Part shown: one piece after another, positions 36,290 to 45,738 of the stretch
Layout of the letters: every line of letters begins with the position of its first letter
Position numbering within the stretch: position 1 is the first letter of the stretch
NCBI GenBank assembly: GCA_947492175.1
Contig: CANLMQ010000010.1
Coordinates: 124,001 to 188,000, forward strand
Length of the DNA stretch: 64,000 nucleotides
Origin: an uncultured Draconibacterium sp.
GTDB taxonomy: Bacteria; Bacteroidota; Bacteroidia; Bacteroidales; Prolixibacteraceae
Direction: 5' to 3'
Notes under the pieces: generated by a model
Database searches by the model: none
Seen by the model: only the letters and a program-made list of their open reading frames with translations
Told to the model about the DNA's origin: nothing
Translations under genes and position numbers: made by a program

Positions 36290-36892
36290 CTAAAATTTAT
36301 ACTGTTTCATATTCTTTCTTACACGTTTCTCAATAAACATAGTCCCCCAAAAAGCAGCAAGTGCAACTATTGTAAATACAAGTGCAAACCATTGCGCCGG
36401 GATACCTGTAACATCCGTAAGGGTAATATTTCCGAGAGAACTACTACTATAAAAATCTTCAAACAGCGGGAAAGCCAATGAAAAGGCTAAAATTCCAAGA
36501 TACAAACCAACGGTAAAAAATATAGCATCTAACTTACCAATTGCAATACCGGTAAAACTTGTTCCCGGACAATAACCACCAATAATAAATCCAAATCCCA
36601 TAATTACTCCACCAACTATCATTGGAGTAAGAAAAGTTGGAAGAATAAAAATTTTAGATAAATCGAGCCAGCCCAGATAATCAAAATACATTATACCTAC
36701 CATTGCAACAATCAATGCAGTGAAAAATACGCGAAGAACAACAAAGTTATATCCGTAAAATACACCTGCGAGATTTCGTGCTGAAGAAAATCCGGAAGCT
36801 TCCAGAATAAAGCCAAAGGCCACTCCAATTAAAATTGCTACAACAAAATCCCAGCCTCCACCTATGATACCATTAGGAATTAAAGGTCCCAT
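36290..36892 (-). CDS. YeeE/YedE family sulfur transporter, subunit 2
   Basis: 200 residues, about five helices. The family Cys motif is GGYCPGTSFTG. YeeE/YedE proteins take up thiosulfate or similar sulfur species by passing them along conserved cysteines in the membrane. The E. coli-type protein is one chain of about 350 residues; here the two halves are separate genes, as in PmpA/PmpB pairs. Its partner lies 24 bases upstream. The location between the reductase and the rhodanese genes fits sulfur transfer across the membrane. Confidence 0.88.
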   Translation of the reverse strand: MGPLIPNGIIGGGWDFVVAILIGVAFGFILEASGFSSARNLAGVFYGYNFVVLRVFFTALIVAMVGIMYFDYLGWLDLSKIFILPTFLTPMIVGGVIMGFGFIIGGYCPGTSFTGIAIGKLDAIFFTVGLYLGILAFSLAFPLFEDFYSSSSLGNITLTDVTGIPAQWFALVFTIVALAAFWGTMFIEKRVRKNMKQYKF

Positions 36893-36916
36893 TCTTATAT
36901 TTTTTAATGTTTAATA

Positions 36917-37453
36917 CTAAATCCAAAATTTTCTGAACAAATACGCGATTACGTAACCTGTACCAAAAATGGCAAACATCACTATCACTCCTCCCAGCGC
37001 AAAAGTGGCACTTCCACTTAATGCCGCACCACTTGTACATCCTCGTCCAAACTGACTACCGATTCCAAAAAGTGCTCCACCAATTATCGCATAAATCCAT
37101 CGTCTTTTCGCAGTAATTTTTGGTCCGTGATCGGTACGCAATCTACCAACACGTCCGAATATAATTCCTGAAAGTAAACCTCCCAGTAATACACCAAACG
37201 ACTCGAACACCAACCATGTATACATCGGCGAATGATCGTCGCTGACAAACTTGCCCATATAATGATTCGCTTTTGTTGCTTCCGGAGCAATTGTATTTGA
37301 AGTTGTTACTACTGCACTTTTAATTGCACCACTTGCTCCCAGGCCTCTCCCGGTTATATATACGGTTGCTAATATTAGTAAGCCAAGTAATACACCGCCC
37401 AGATAAGGATTAATGTATTTTGGCTGTTGAAAAGCAGAATTATTTTCGTTCAT
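36917..37453 (-). CDS. YeeE/YedE family sulfur transporter, subunit 1
   Basis: 178 residues, four to five helices. The family motif is seen as FGRGCTSGAALSG near the C-terminal half, with another GIIFGR repeat-like segment. It pairs with the next gene to form the complete transporter. A loop of about 35 residues (SNTIAPEATKANHYMGKF) after the first helix faces one side of the membrane. The gene follows the NrfD-like subunit after 19 bases. Confidence 0.88.
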   Translation of the reverse strand: MNENNSAFQQPKYINPYLGGVLLGLLILATVYITGRGLGASGAIKSAVVTTSNTIAPEATKANHYMGKFVSDDHSPMYTWLVFESFGVLLGGLLSGIIFGRVGRLRTDHGPKITAKRRWIYAIIGGALFGIGSQFGRGCTSGAALSGSATFALGGVIVMFAIFGTGYVIAYLFRKFWI

Positions 37454-37472
37454 TCTATTAACTTTTAGGGTA

Positions 37473-38414
37473 TTAATATAAATATCTTGTTATTTGCCCG
37501 GCTTCTACCATGATAAACCGGAACATTAAACCGCCAAACAGAATTAGCACAGGTGGTAACCATTTGGGAACATGCAATCCCCATATTTCAAGTGTTTCCA
37601 GAATAGCCGGAAATACCAATCCCAGCAGAACAACAAAAACCCAAAAACTAACTGTAAAAGGACCTCCTAAAAACAAGTTTGCAGCTTCTATACTGGTTTC
37701 CGATCCTGCCAGAAATCCCATAAACAGGTGGACAATCAGAAATATCTCAATAAATATAAAAACCAAATCAATGCGGCTTAACACCTTACGTTCTGCTGCA
37801 TCTTTACTTATTAAAATGGTTGCAGCCAATCCGGTTGAGAAGCCGGAAACCAGGAACAGTGGTCCAAGTATGGATGTATTCCAAAGAGGACGGGCATTAA
37901 ATGCGGACAATAGAATACCAGTATAAACACCCAGAATAATTGCATAAATCATCATCACCCAGGCTAAAGCAACACGATATTTTATTACCAGTGCCTCAAA
38001 TCTGTCTAACAATTTAAATCTCCAGTTCCACCAGGGAAATATTTCTTTCATATAACTGGCTACCCAAATCAATGAGATCGGAGTTATAATCATCAAGGTC
38101 CAGGCTCCCCATCCCATTGGCGATTCCAAACGGATAGTCGTATATAATTGCCAGAAATAGAGTTTGTGTTTTAAATCCCAGAACAAGGCACCAAGACCAA
38201 GTACAAGTGCAATAGGAGCTAAAATGGGCGCCCATTTAACTGCAGCCTGCATTTGTTTTTCCTTTCCTCTAACCACAAAGTATCCTGCAAAAAAAAGTAT
38301 TCCTGCTGCCAAACCTCCAAGAAATAAATATACAGGAATTTGCCAGTGCCAGATATTTAAGTACGGATCGATATTGGGAATATTCCGTCCGCTAACAAAT
38401 AATTCTTCTTTCAT
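37473..38414 (-). CDS. psrC: NrfD/PsrC-type membrane subunit of polysulfide or thiosulfate reductase
   Basis: 313 residues with eight or more helices. The NrfD family segments IWHWQIPVYLFLGGLAAGILFF and SPMGWGAWTL are clear. The subunit binds quinol and passes electrons to the iron-sulfur subunit. It is the third gene of the psrABC set. The same family occurs in tetrathionate, nitrite and DMSO reductases, so the sulfur assignment rests on the neighbours (YeeE/YedE, rhodaneses). Confidence 0.88.
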   Translation of the reverse strand: MKEELFVSGRNIPNIDPYLNIWHWQIPVYLFLGGLAAGILFFAGYFVVRGKEKQMQAAVKWAPILAPIALVLGLGALFWDLKHKLYFWQLYTTIRLESPMGWGAWTLMIITPISLIWVASYMKEIFPWWNWRFKLLDRFEALVIKYRVALAWVMMIYAIILGVYTGILLSAFNARPLWNTSILGPLFLVSGFSTGLAATILISKDAAERKVLSRIDLVFIFIEIFLIVHLFMGFLAGSETSIEAANLFLGGPFTVSFWVFVVLLGLVFPAILETLEIWGLHVPKWLPPVLILFGGLMFRFIMVEAGQITRYLY

Positions 38415-38432
38415 CTTAACTTAATTTACAGG

Positions 38433-38966
38433 TTAGGTAAGAAAATATAATTGTGGTTTGGTACCCGCTTCCGGTGCCAAAACTTTCCATTTTCGATCTT
38501 TCAAGGCAAGCGAAACAGCACTATTTGGATCGTCGAGGTCGCCAAAGTGCAAACAGCGCGTTGGACATACATCTACACAAGCAGGATTTTGCCCCTTCTC
38601 AACCCGGTGAATACAAAAAGTACATTTATCGACATGTCCGTCAGGATGTGGATAACGTGCATCGTAAGGGCACGATTGAATACACGCGCCACAACCAATG
38701 CATTTATGAGCCGTTACCAAAACAACTCCCCCGTCAACAATATGACTTGCTCCAGTTGGGCAGCATCGCACACAAGGTGAATTGTCACAATGATTACAAC
38801 GCTCGGAACGAAACTCCAGATTCAGACTTGGATAGGTTCCGTCAACTCTTTCCACAATCCAGTCACGACAATAACCATGCGGAACATTATTCTCTGTTTG
38901 ACAGGCAACAACACAGTCGCCACATCCGACACACTTTTTAGTGTCTATTGCCATTGCATATCTCAT
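38433..38966 (-). CDS. psrB: Four-cluster ferredoxin subunit (PsrB/PhsB type)
   Basis: 177 residues with four cysteine groups for [4Fe-4S] clusters: CVGCGDCVVAC, CNHCDNSPCVRCC, CIGCGACIQSC and CTFCIHRVEKGQNPACVDVC. It carries electrons between the membrane subunit and the molybdenum subunit. It overlaps the end of the catalytic gene by four bases (ATGA-type), so the two are coupled. Confidence 0.93.
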   Translation of the reverse strand: MRYAMAIDTKKCVGCGDCVVACQTENNVPHGYCRDWIVERVDGTYPSLNLEFRSERCNHCDNSPCVRCCPTGASHIVDGGVVLVTAHKCIGCGACIQSCPYDARYPHPDGHVDKCTFCIHRVEKGQNPACVDVCPTRCLHFGDLDDPNSAVSLALKDRKWKVLAPEAGTKPQLYFLT

Positions 38967-41218
38967 GCTTTAGCCTCCTTTCTATTCAAAGCCGGGTCTT
39001 CTTTTAAAAAAGTTATAAAATTTCCTCTCATTCCGGTTCCTCCCATTATTGGATCAACCATTACATTTGTTATCATTTCAGTATCGGCAGCTCCGCGGCC
39101 AAATGCCCTTGATAATTTTTTATTTGCATGGCCAAACCCGTGAACCATATAAACTGAATCCCACCGTATTCTTTCCGTTATCCGAACTTTTACAGGGAAT
39201 GTTGTTATGGCTCCATCCTGGTTTTTCAACCAAACTTCCTGTCCTTTTTTCAGCTCCCACAAATCGGCCACCTTTGGATTTACCCAGACACTGTTTTCAC
39301 TCATTAAATCCGATAAGTTTGGATTGTTTATGGTTCGGCTGAAAGTGTGCATTGGAGCACGTCCGTAAATTAGACGATAGAAATTAGCAGGTGGCTCCGG
39401 ATGTTTTGTATATTTTGGAATGGCATCAAAACCATGATCGGCAAAATCAACCGAATACAATTCAATTTTTCCGGTATTTGTATTGAACTCAAAATCCTCA
39501 CCTTCCCCAAGGTATAACGGGCCAGTTTTTCTTGGAAATTTTTTAATCCCAATCTTTTTCATCTCTTCCAGCGAAGTTCCCAGCTGTTTAAGCTGCCAGT
39601 CAATTACTTCAGAATAATCATCGTAATTAAAATAATCGTGCAAACCCAGACGTTCGCCCAATTGTTTGGCAATCCACCAGCCCGGTTTTGAATTGTATTT
39701 TGGTTCAATGGCAGGCATGCGCAACGCAATATTTGGTTCGCGGTTTGCTGCCGACCTGATTACATCGTACCTTTCGAGATAAGTGGTTTCAGGAAAAACG
39801 ACATCGGCATAACCGGTCACTTCCATCGGCATTGTATCCATAACAGCTATAAACTCTACGGCTTCTGCTGCTTCTTTAAACAATGGTTTATCGGGCATAG
39901 AAAGCGGAAGGTTTGTTCCGGCAATTAACCAGGCTTTTACCTGGTGTTTATAATTGAATCTGGGAATTGAAGCTTTAAGCAACTCCGTTGTAATTCCCAT
40001 TGTTGCCAAAGGATATTTATCACCATTCCAATCTTTCCACCCCCATTTTGGATGCGGATAATGAGGTTGCGGATATTCCGGAATCTTAACTCCTTCTGCA
40101 AAATACATGCTTCCACGTTTCCCCCAGGCACCAAGCAGAGCCGACAAAATTGCCATGGCCCGTGCACGTTGCGTATCGTCGCCGTACCAAACCAAATGAC
40201 GACCGGGATGAACAACCACTGCAGGAGCTGCTCCCGCCATTTCTTTGGCTGTTCTCCTGATTTTTTCAGGTTCAATATCGGTAATTCCATACGCCCACTC
40301 CGGGGTCATATTTTTTACATGTTCTTTTAGCTGGTCAAAGCCAAAAGTATATCGTTCAACAAAATCTTTGTCATACAAATTTTCATAGATCAACACATGA
40401 ATCCAGGCCATTAACAGGGCAATATCAGTAGCCGGTTTTATTGGCAACCAAAAACTGGAATGGGCTGCCGCAGTTGAAAACCGGGGATCGACAGTAATTA
40501 TTGTAGCTCCGTTGTCGATTGCCTCCGACATTTCCTGAACTTGCGAATTATGCATGTTCTCGCCCAGGTGCGATCCAATTAATACCAAACATTTTGTATC
40601 CCGAATATCGGTACTTTCAGGTGAGCCAACATAAGCTCCAAAAGTGGAGAAATAAGCCGACATTCTTGGGCCGCGACAATTGGCAAAGGCAGGTTCTGCA
40701 TTACTTTCAGAACCGTAGGCACGCAAAAGATGATGAAATTGTCCGCCGGGAGTACCATGATTAAACAAACCAAAGGCTTCCGGACCATGTTTTTCCTTTA
40801 CCTCCTTCATTTTACCGGCAACTTTGTCAAGTGCTTCTTCCCACGATGCTTCTCTGAAATACTGCGATCCGTCTTTACGGGTTTCCCTAATCAATGGAGT
40901 TTTCAGGCGGTCTTCGTCGTACACCATTCCTATGCCACCTGTACCTCGCGGACACAAACGGCCGTTGCAATGTGGATCGTTTTTATTTCCCAGAACCTTC
41001 CGGATACGACCTTTCTTGTCGACATAAGCCCACCCTGCACATTTCCAGAAACATACTTCACAGTAGGTTGGATAAGGGGTAAGGTCTTCATCGCTTACCG
41101 GTCCTTCCGATTTCGATTCGAATAATCCAAAACCTTTCGATCCAAGTGCTTTAAAGCTTATGGCTGCTGCGCCTGCTCCCACAGTTGAAATCTTAATAAA
41201 ATCCCGTCTTGTCTTCAT
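38963..41218 (-). CDS. psrA: Molybdopterin oxidoreductase, polysulfide/thiosulfate reductase catalytic subunit
   Basis: 751 residues. A Tat signal (KTRRDFIKISTVGAGAAA) sends it to the periplasm. A [4Fe-4S] site is visible as CEVCFWKC with a later Cys in GRLCPRG. The Mo ligand segment is FANCRGPRM, giving a Cys ligand. The domain order and length match the PsrA/PhsA/SrrA branch of the DMSO reductase family. Reduction of polysulfide or thiosulfate to sulfide is inferred from the gene set; oxidation direction is equally possible. mobA is about 7 kb away. First gene of the operon; a CAAATATA (41351-41358) is a possible -7 element for it, with a long leader. Confidence 0.88.
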   Translation of the reverse strand: MKTRRDFIKISTVGAGAAAISFKALGSKGFGLFESKSEGPVSDEDLTPYPTYCEVCFWKCAGWAYVDKKGRIRKVLGNKNDPHCNGRLCPRGTGGIGMVYDEDRLKTPLIRETRKDGSQYFREASWEEALDKVAGKMKEVKEKHGPEAFGLFNHGTPGGQFHHLLRAYGSESNAEPAFANCRGPRMSAYFSTFGAYVGSPESTDIRDTKCLVLIGSHLGENMHNSQVQEMSEAIDNGATIITVDPRFSTAAAHSSFWLPIKPATDIALLMAWIHVLIYENLYDKDFVERYTFGFDQLKEHVKNMTPEWAYGITDIEPEKIRRTAKEMAGAAPAVVVHPGRHLVWYGDDTQRARAMAILSALLGAWGKRGSMYFAEGVKIPEYPQPHYPHPKWGWKDWNGDKYPLATMGITTELLKASIPRFNYKHQVKAWLIAGTNLPLSMPDKPLFKEAAEAVEFIAVMDTMPMEVTGYADVVFPETTYLERYDVIRSAANREPNIALRMPAIEPKYNSKPGWWIAKQLGERLGLHDYFNYDDYSEVIDWQLKQLGTSLEEMKKIGIKKFPRKTGPLYLGEGEDFEFNTNTGKIELYSVDFADHGFDAIPKYTKHPEPPANFYRLIYGRAPMHTFSRTINNPNLSDLMSENSVWVNPKVADLWELKKGQEVWLKNQDGAITTFPVKVRITERIRWDSVYMVHGFGHANKKLSRAFGRGAADTEMITNVMVDPIMGGTGMRGNFITFLKEDPALNRKEAKA

Positions 41219-41698
41219 TCTTATAATTTATTTGACTTAACTTTCATTTATTTTCCATATTCATTTATACAGGAAAAAACAAGAAAGTTAAATTTCATTA
41301 TAAAACTAAATTAGTATATCTAAATATTTACACTATTAGATATCAGGTGGCAAATATAGAAAGTAAAACTGTAAAAAGTAAGTTAAAAAACCAATTTGAA
41401 ACCGTTAAAAATAAGACAGTTGACCATACAGCCCTATAAAAACTAATGTTCAATACAACCACCTCTATCCACAACGCATACGCAATTAGCACTTATTTAA
41501 ATTAGCAAAAAACACAATCGTTTTGTTTGCAAAACATGTTGTACAACAATGATCTTATGTTTTTTTCATTAAAAGAAACAGATACCAGCCTCATTAAATT
41601 CTATTGCATAAGACAACTTTATTTCCTTTCTTAATTCAAAATGATTCAATTCATTTGCTTTCATCAATTTATTACATTTGTTTTTTTAACAACTGAAA
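41219..41698. other. Divergent intergenic region of the psr and Rieske/cytochrome operons
   Basis: 480 bases, strongly AT-rich, between two divergent operons. It carries the possible psrA -7 element at 41351-41358 (minus) and a TACATTTG at 41673-41680 (plus, 19 bases before the Rieske ATG; the nearest TTTG is 15 bases upstream of it). No TTGAT-N4-ATCAA FNR site was found. No gene was seen. Confidence 0.6.
41673..41680 (+). promoter_or_regulatory. -7 element of the Rieske/cytochrome genes (TACATTTG)
   Basis: Exact TAnnTTTG match 19 bases before the ATG of the Rieske gene. A TTTG lies at 41654-41657, closer than the usual spacing. Confidence 0.45.
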
Positions 41699-42091
41699 AT
41701 GGCATTAAATACCAGGAGAAATTTTGTCAAGATTATTTTAGCAGGAATTGCTGCTATATTTGTTTTCTTATGGAATAAACTCATATCAAATCACATTGCA
41801 ACAACTCAACATTCAAAAAACAAGCTTCCTTTTAATAAGAACAAAACAGTTTCGTTTTACGACCAGTATATTGTAGTAACCCAAAATAATAAAACAACAG
41901 TATTAAGTGCCAGATGCACCCATCTGGGGTGTACCATAAATAGCGCAACAAACGGGAAACTGGTATGTCCCTGTCACGGATCGGAGTACGATTTTAACGG
42001 AAAAGTACTAAAAGGGCCGGCATATAAAAACCTGGAAGTTGTTTCATCGAAAATAACGAATAATGGACAAAACATTGAAATTGGAGGTTAA
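41699..42091 (+). CDS. Rieske [2Fe-2S] protein
   Basis: 130 residues. The cluster ligands are in CTHLGC and CPCHGSEYDF, the complete Rieske pattern. The N-terminus has a twin-arginine-like NTRRNFVKI followed by one helix, so it is probably a Tat-inserted, membrane-anchored protein. It would pass quinol electrons to the cytochrome encoded by the next gene, whose start overlaps its end by 29 bases. The pair forms a reduced bc-type complex. Confidence 0.94.
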   Translation: MALNTRRNFVKIILAGIAAIFVFLWNKLISNHIATTQHSKNKLPFNKNKTVSFYDQYIVVTQNNKTTVLSARCTHLGCTINSATNGKLVCPCHGSEYDFNGKVLKGPAYKNLEVVSSKITNNGQNIEIGG

Positions 42092-44792
42092 ACGTAAAAA
42101 GAAAAGAGGAAGACCCACCTTTGGGACATATGCAATTGCCATGTTTTGGCTGGTAATTGTGTCGGGTATTTTTCTTGCTATTCCTTTCGATGTTGAAACA
42201 CCCTATTTAAGTGTCAGCAATATGCTGATAAGCAATCCGTGGGCATCATTAATTAGAAACATACATTACTGGAGTTCTCAATTTTTCCTTATTCTTAGCC
42301 TGATCCATTTGTACGATCATTTCCATTATAAAAAACGAATCGGATTAAATAAAGGAATTGCTTTTCGCTTAAGTATTGGCGTGCTGGTCATTTTTCTTGC
42401 AATGATAACCGGCTTTTTGCTTAAAGGAGACTCAGACAGCGAGCAGGCACGCCAGATTCTGGAAACCCTTGCAGAACGAGTTCCCCTGATCGGACAAGCA
42501 CTGGCCTATTCATTAATAGGTCCCTCCGCCAGTTACCAGCTGATATACGTACATCACATTGCCACTTTTACTGTCTTTATTGGTATTATAATAATAGAAC
42601 ACAGCAAAATTATCTGGCCGCGCAACCTGGATTTTATCGTTTCTTTTGGAGCAGTTATAATCGTTAGTTATTTTTTCAGTGCTCCTCTGCACGACAACTT
42701 AAATCCTGCAGTAAAAGGCCCCTGGTACTTTGTTGGCTTCCAGGAAATACTCCACTGGCTAAAACATCCTGTGTGGTCGTTACTCTTTTTTCTACTTCTG
42801 GTTATTCTCATCTATTTCGTAAATTCAGGAAAGAAAAAAGTTTTCTATTACACCAAAAGGGGGTTGCTTGTTTTTACCGGATTTTATTTAATACTTACTA
42901 TTATCGGTCTGTTTTTCAGAGGAGAACGCTGGGAATGGTCGTATCCCGGCAAAACAAATTATACATACAGTGTATTGCAAAATTTTAAAACTCCCCGGAT
43001 TAACTTTACCCCTGAATTTGAAGCAACTGAAGCTAGCAACTCGGCCGTAATTCAAGGCAGAAAAGAAAGCTGCCTCGCCTGCCATACCGAAACCACTGGT
43101 TTTAGCGATTCGCATGCACCCAACGCAATAGGATGCGCTTCCTGTCACGGGGGAAATCCATTTGCGACCACAAAACAACAGTCGCACCGAAACATGATTT
43201 TGATTCCCGGAAACCTGGCTACAGCTCCACAAAGCTGCGGAACCACACAGTGTCATCCCGAAATTGTGGAACGGGTTCCAACCGGGCTAATGTCAACCTT
43301 AAGCGGCATGATCAGTGTTGACCGCTTTGTTTTTAACGAACAAGATAATCCTGATATATTAACCGATGTACACCAACTCGGTAACTCTGCAGCCGACGAA
43401 CACCTTAAAAACCTTTGTGTACGTTGTCATCTTGGTAATCCAAAAACAGAATACGGTCCGATAAATGAAACAAGCCGCGGAGGAGGTTGCCTGGCTTGTC
43501 ATTTAAATTATAGTCAGGAGGCAGAAAAGGCTTTAGCCTACAGTCACAATGCAAAAATCAAAGCCCATCCTGCTGTAAATCTTCAAATTTCAAACAATCA
43601 CTGTTTCGGATGTCACAGTCGTTCGGGACGCATATCGACCAATTACGAGGGCTGGCACGAAACTACACTTGAAAAAGAAGAAATGCCCGACAGCAGTAAC
43701 TACCGCCTGGTGGAAGGTTTTCGTGTTTTCACAAAAAAGCAGGAGGATGTGCACCACAAACTTGGACTTGAATGTGTTGATTGTCATCACTCGTACGAAT
43801 TAATGGGAGATGGCAATCGTTATGCACATCAGGAAAACCAGCAGGACGTTTCATGCGCCGACTGCCATGTTCACGAAGAGCCCAAAACAATAGCTGCCGA
43901 AAACTTAGATAACGAATCGGCACTGATTGCAGCCCTTCGTTTTGGGAATGTAGCCGGAAGGAAATTCTTGGTCACCCAAAAACATGAGCATGCATTAATA
44001 AATACTTATGCCGAAAACGACTCGATATTCTTCCTTAAAAAAAATACGGGTGAAAAGATGGCACTTACCAAGCCGGCAAGTATTTGCGTTCGTAACAACG
44101 CACATTCAAAATTATCATGTTCGAGCTGCCACAGTTCGTGGGCTCCCACTTGTATTGGTTGCCATAACCTGTACGATTCGGAAGACCCCAGTTACAATAT
44201 GATAAAAAACGAACCACAAAAAGGAGGCTGGGTTGAGCTGATTGGTACATATTCGGCCAAACTCCCCACGCTGGGTATTCGTAAATCAGAAGAAAATGAG
44301 GAAATCATTCCGGTTGTTCCGGGAATGATTCTTACCATAGATAAAAAGTCGTATACCGGAAACGAAAACGATCCCGCTATATTTCACAGGTTGTATGCCC
44401 CAAGTGCACCTCATACCACTTCGGCAAAAGGAAGAAGTTGCAAAAGTTGCCACAACTCCCCGCTTGCCATTGGCTTTGGCGAAGGGACACTTACCTACCA
44501 CACCGAAAGCAACAAAGGAAAGTGGGAATTTGATGCCTTTTATGAAAATGATGTAAACGACAATCTTCCGGCCGATGCATGGACAGGATTCCTTCAAAAC
44601 AGAACAGGAACGGTTTCAACACGAAGCAATATATTCCCATTTACAGTTGAACAGCAAAAGACCATACTCACTGTGGGAGCCTGTTTAACATGTCACGAAG
44701 AAGATTCCGGTATAATGAATGCTAGTCTTGACGATTTTGAACAACAAGTAAAAAAGCGAAGTAATAAATGTATCCTGCCCGAATGGGAATAA
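42063..44792 (+). CDS. Cytochrome b fused to a 12-haem cytochrome c domain
   Basis: 909 residues. Residues of about 1-300 are cytochrome b-like: bis-His pairs His68/His82 and His165/His180 for two b haems, and a Qo-like KGPWYFVGFQEILHW. After a further helix, residues of about 335-900 are periplasmic with eleven CxxCH sites and one CGTTQCH (C-x4-C-H) site, 12 probable c-type haems. The order of sites suggests an octahaem-like or decahaem-like core with extra ones. With the Rieske protein it would form a quinol-oxidising complex whose electrons leave through many haems, perhaps to sulfur or an extracellular acceptor. The fusion is unusual; see findings. Confidence 0.87.
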   Translation: MDKTLKLEVKRKKKRGRPTFGTYAIAMFWLVIVSGIFLAIPFDVETPYLSVSNMLISNPWASLIRNIHYWSSQFFLILSLIHLYDHFHYKKRIGLNKGIAFRLSIGVLVIFLAMITGFLLKGDSDSEQARQILETLAERVPLIGQALAYSLIGPSASYQLIYVHHIATFTVFIGIIIIEHSKIIWPRNLDFIVSFGAVIIVSYFFSAPLHDNLNPAVKGPWYFVGFQEILHWLKHPVWSLLFFLLLVILIYFVNSGKKKVFYYTKRGLLVFTGFYLILTIIGLFFRGERWEWSYPGKTNYTYSVLQNFKTPRINFTPEFEATEASNSAVIQGRKESCLACHTETTGFSDSHAPNAIGCASCHGGNPFATTKQQSHRNMILIPGNLATAPQSCGTTQCHPEIVERVPTGLMSTLSGMISVDRFVFNEQDNPDILTDVHQLGNSAADEHLKNLCVRCHLGNPKTEYGPINETSRGGGCLACHLNYSQEAEKALAYSHNAKIKAHPAVNLQISNNHCFGCHSRSGRISTNYEGWHETTLEKEEMPDSSNYRLVEGFRVFTKKQEDVHHKLGLECVDCHHSYELMGDGNRYAHQENQQDVSCADCHVHEEPKTIAAENLDNESALIAALRFGNVAGRKFLVTQKHEHALINTYAENDSIFFLKKNTGEKMALTKPASICVRNNAHSKLSCSSCHSSWAPTCIGCHNLYDSEDPSYNMIKNEPQKGGWVELIGTYSAKLPTLGIRKSEENEEIIPVVPGMILTIDKKSYTGNENDPAIFHRLYAPSAPHTTSAKGRSCKSCHNSPLAIGFGEGTLTYHTESNKGKWEFDAFYENDVNDNLPADAWTGFLQNRTGTVSTRSNIFPFTVEQQKTILTVGACLTCHEEDSGIMNASLDDFEQQVKKRSNKCILPEWE

Positions 44793-44825
44793 ATAAAATA
44801 TATTGCCTGTTCGGCATCTTTTCCA

Positions 44826-44858
44826 AATAAAAACGCCACCTGCAAAAACAAATGGCGT
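44826..44858 (-). terminator. Terminator of the sqr-dsrE2 operon
   Basis: On the minus strand ACGCCA and TGGCGT form a stem (44858-44853 and 44838-44833), followed by TTTTATT. It lies 27 bases after the dsrE2 stop. Confidence 0.65.
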
Positions 44859-44884
44859 CTCCCCTCTTCACAATTAAACAGCAA

Positions 44885-45388
44885 TTATGTAAATATTATT
44901 TGTGTACCATCGCCCCCCGACATGGCATACAAATCGCCCACGGTTATTATTGCTTTTACATGTTCAGATAAATCGTCCATGGTAAGTTTAAACATGTCGG
45001 CAGCCATTTTACAGGCGTAAATTTCGCCACCTCCTGCTGTAATCATATCTAAAAATTCGTCAACCGGCGGCACATCCAATGCATCCATTTGTTTTTTCAT
45101 CATAGCCGACACTCCTGCTTCAACTCCCGGAATTACTCCTAAAAGAGTTGGGAAAGGCAATCCTCCCGGCATTCGCATTCCGGGGTTTCCAACCACGCCG
45201 GTATGTAACTTATTCATTTGTTTTTTTGTGATGGCATCGAGCCCAAAGAATGTAAAAAACAATTTAGCTTCAATACCTTCCATCACCGCTCCATTCGCCA
45301 TTATCAATCCTGCGTAAACATCTTCGATACTGGCTTTTGCCACAATTATCATTACCTTTTTTAAAGGAGTTTCTTTTACTTCAGTCAT
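44885..45388 (-). CDS. DsrE2-like sulfur relay protein
   Basis: 167 residues. The DsrE/DsrF/DrsH fold is shown by VMIIVAKASIEDVYAGLIMANGAVMEGIEAKLFFTFFG and the conserved Cys in GGEIYACKMAADMF. Members carry persulfide on this Cys and pass it to TusE/DsrC or rhodaneses. A hydrophobic loop (GGLPFPTLLGVIPGVEAGVSAMM) is typical of the DsrE2 group and may sit at the membrane. It is the last gene of the sqr-DUF1641-tusE-dsrE2 operon. Confidence 0.87.
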   Translation of the reverse strand: MTEVKETPLKKVMIIVAKASIEDVYAGLIMANGAVMEGIEAKLFFTFFGLDAITKKQMNKLHTGVVGNPGMRMPGGLPFPTLLGVIPGVEAGVSAMMKKQMDALDVPPVDEFLDMITAGGGEIYACKMAADMFKLTMDDLSEHVKAIITVGDLYAMSGGDGTQIIFT

Positions 45389-45406
45389 AATTTTAGGATT
45401 TAGTTA

Positions 45407-45718
45407 TTAAACACAACTTGCGGGTTTCGAAATTCCTGCATATTTTGACGATAACTTTAACGGTCCGCCGGGGAAAAGCTGATAAAGCCCTTTTATATCT
45501 GTAATTCCGGATTTTCCAACTTTACGGATCGTTAACGATTCTCCGGCAGCATCCTTTTCTCTAAGGTATTCAAGAACCTCGTAATGCTTATCGGTCAATT
45601 CAATTCCATCTTCTTTAGCCATCTCTGCAGCCAAATCCTTGTCCCAGTCATCTTTATTTAACAAATACCCTTCTTCGTTTACTTCAACTGTTTTTCCTGC
45701 AAATGTTTTTTCTGCCAT
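45407..45718 (-). CDS. TusE/DsrC-like sulfur relay protein
   Basis: 103 residues. The DsrC fold is recognised from VEVNEEGYLLNKDDWDKDLAAEMAKEDGI and the penultimate Cys in ISKPASCV. The second redox Cys of true DsrC, eleven residues before, is Ser here (KLSSK), so this is the TusE-type, persulfide-carrying form and should not make the trisulfide used by dissimilatory sulfite reductase. It stands between DUF1641 and dsrE2, a natural pair for sulfur relay. Confidence 0.88.
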   Translation of the reverse strand: MAEKTFAGKTVEVNEEGYLLNKDDWDKDLAAEMAKEDGIELTDKHYEVLEYLREKDAAGESLTIRKVGKSGITDIKGLYQLFPGGPLKLSSKYAGISKPASCV

Positions 45719-45738
45719 AATTCTAATTTTAAATTGTT

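Noticed and set aside
38963..41218. Selenocysteine in the molybdenum subunit
   Set aside because: The Mo ligand position is encoded as Cys (FANCRG) and the frame has no internal TGA.
41219..41698. FNR-type operator in the psr/Rieske intergenic region
   Set aside because: No TTGAT-N4-ATCAA or close variant was found there on reading.
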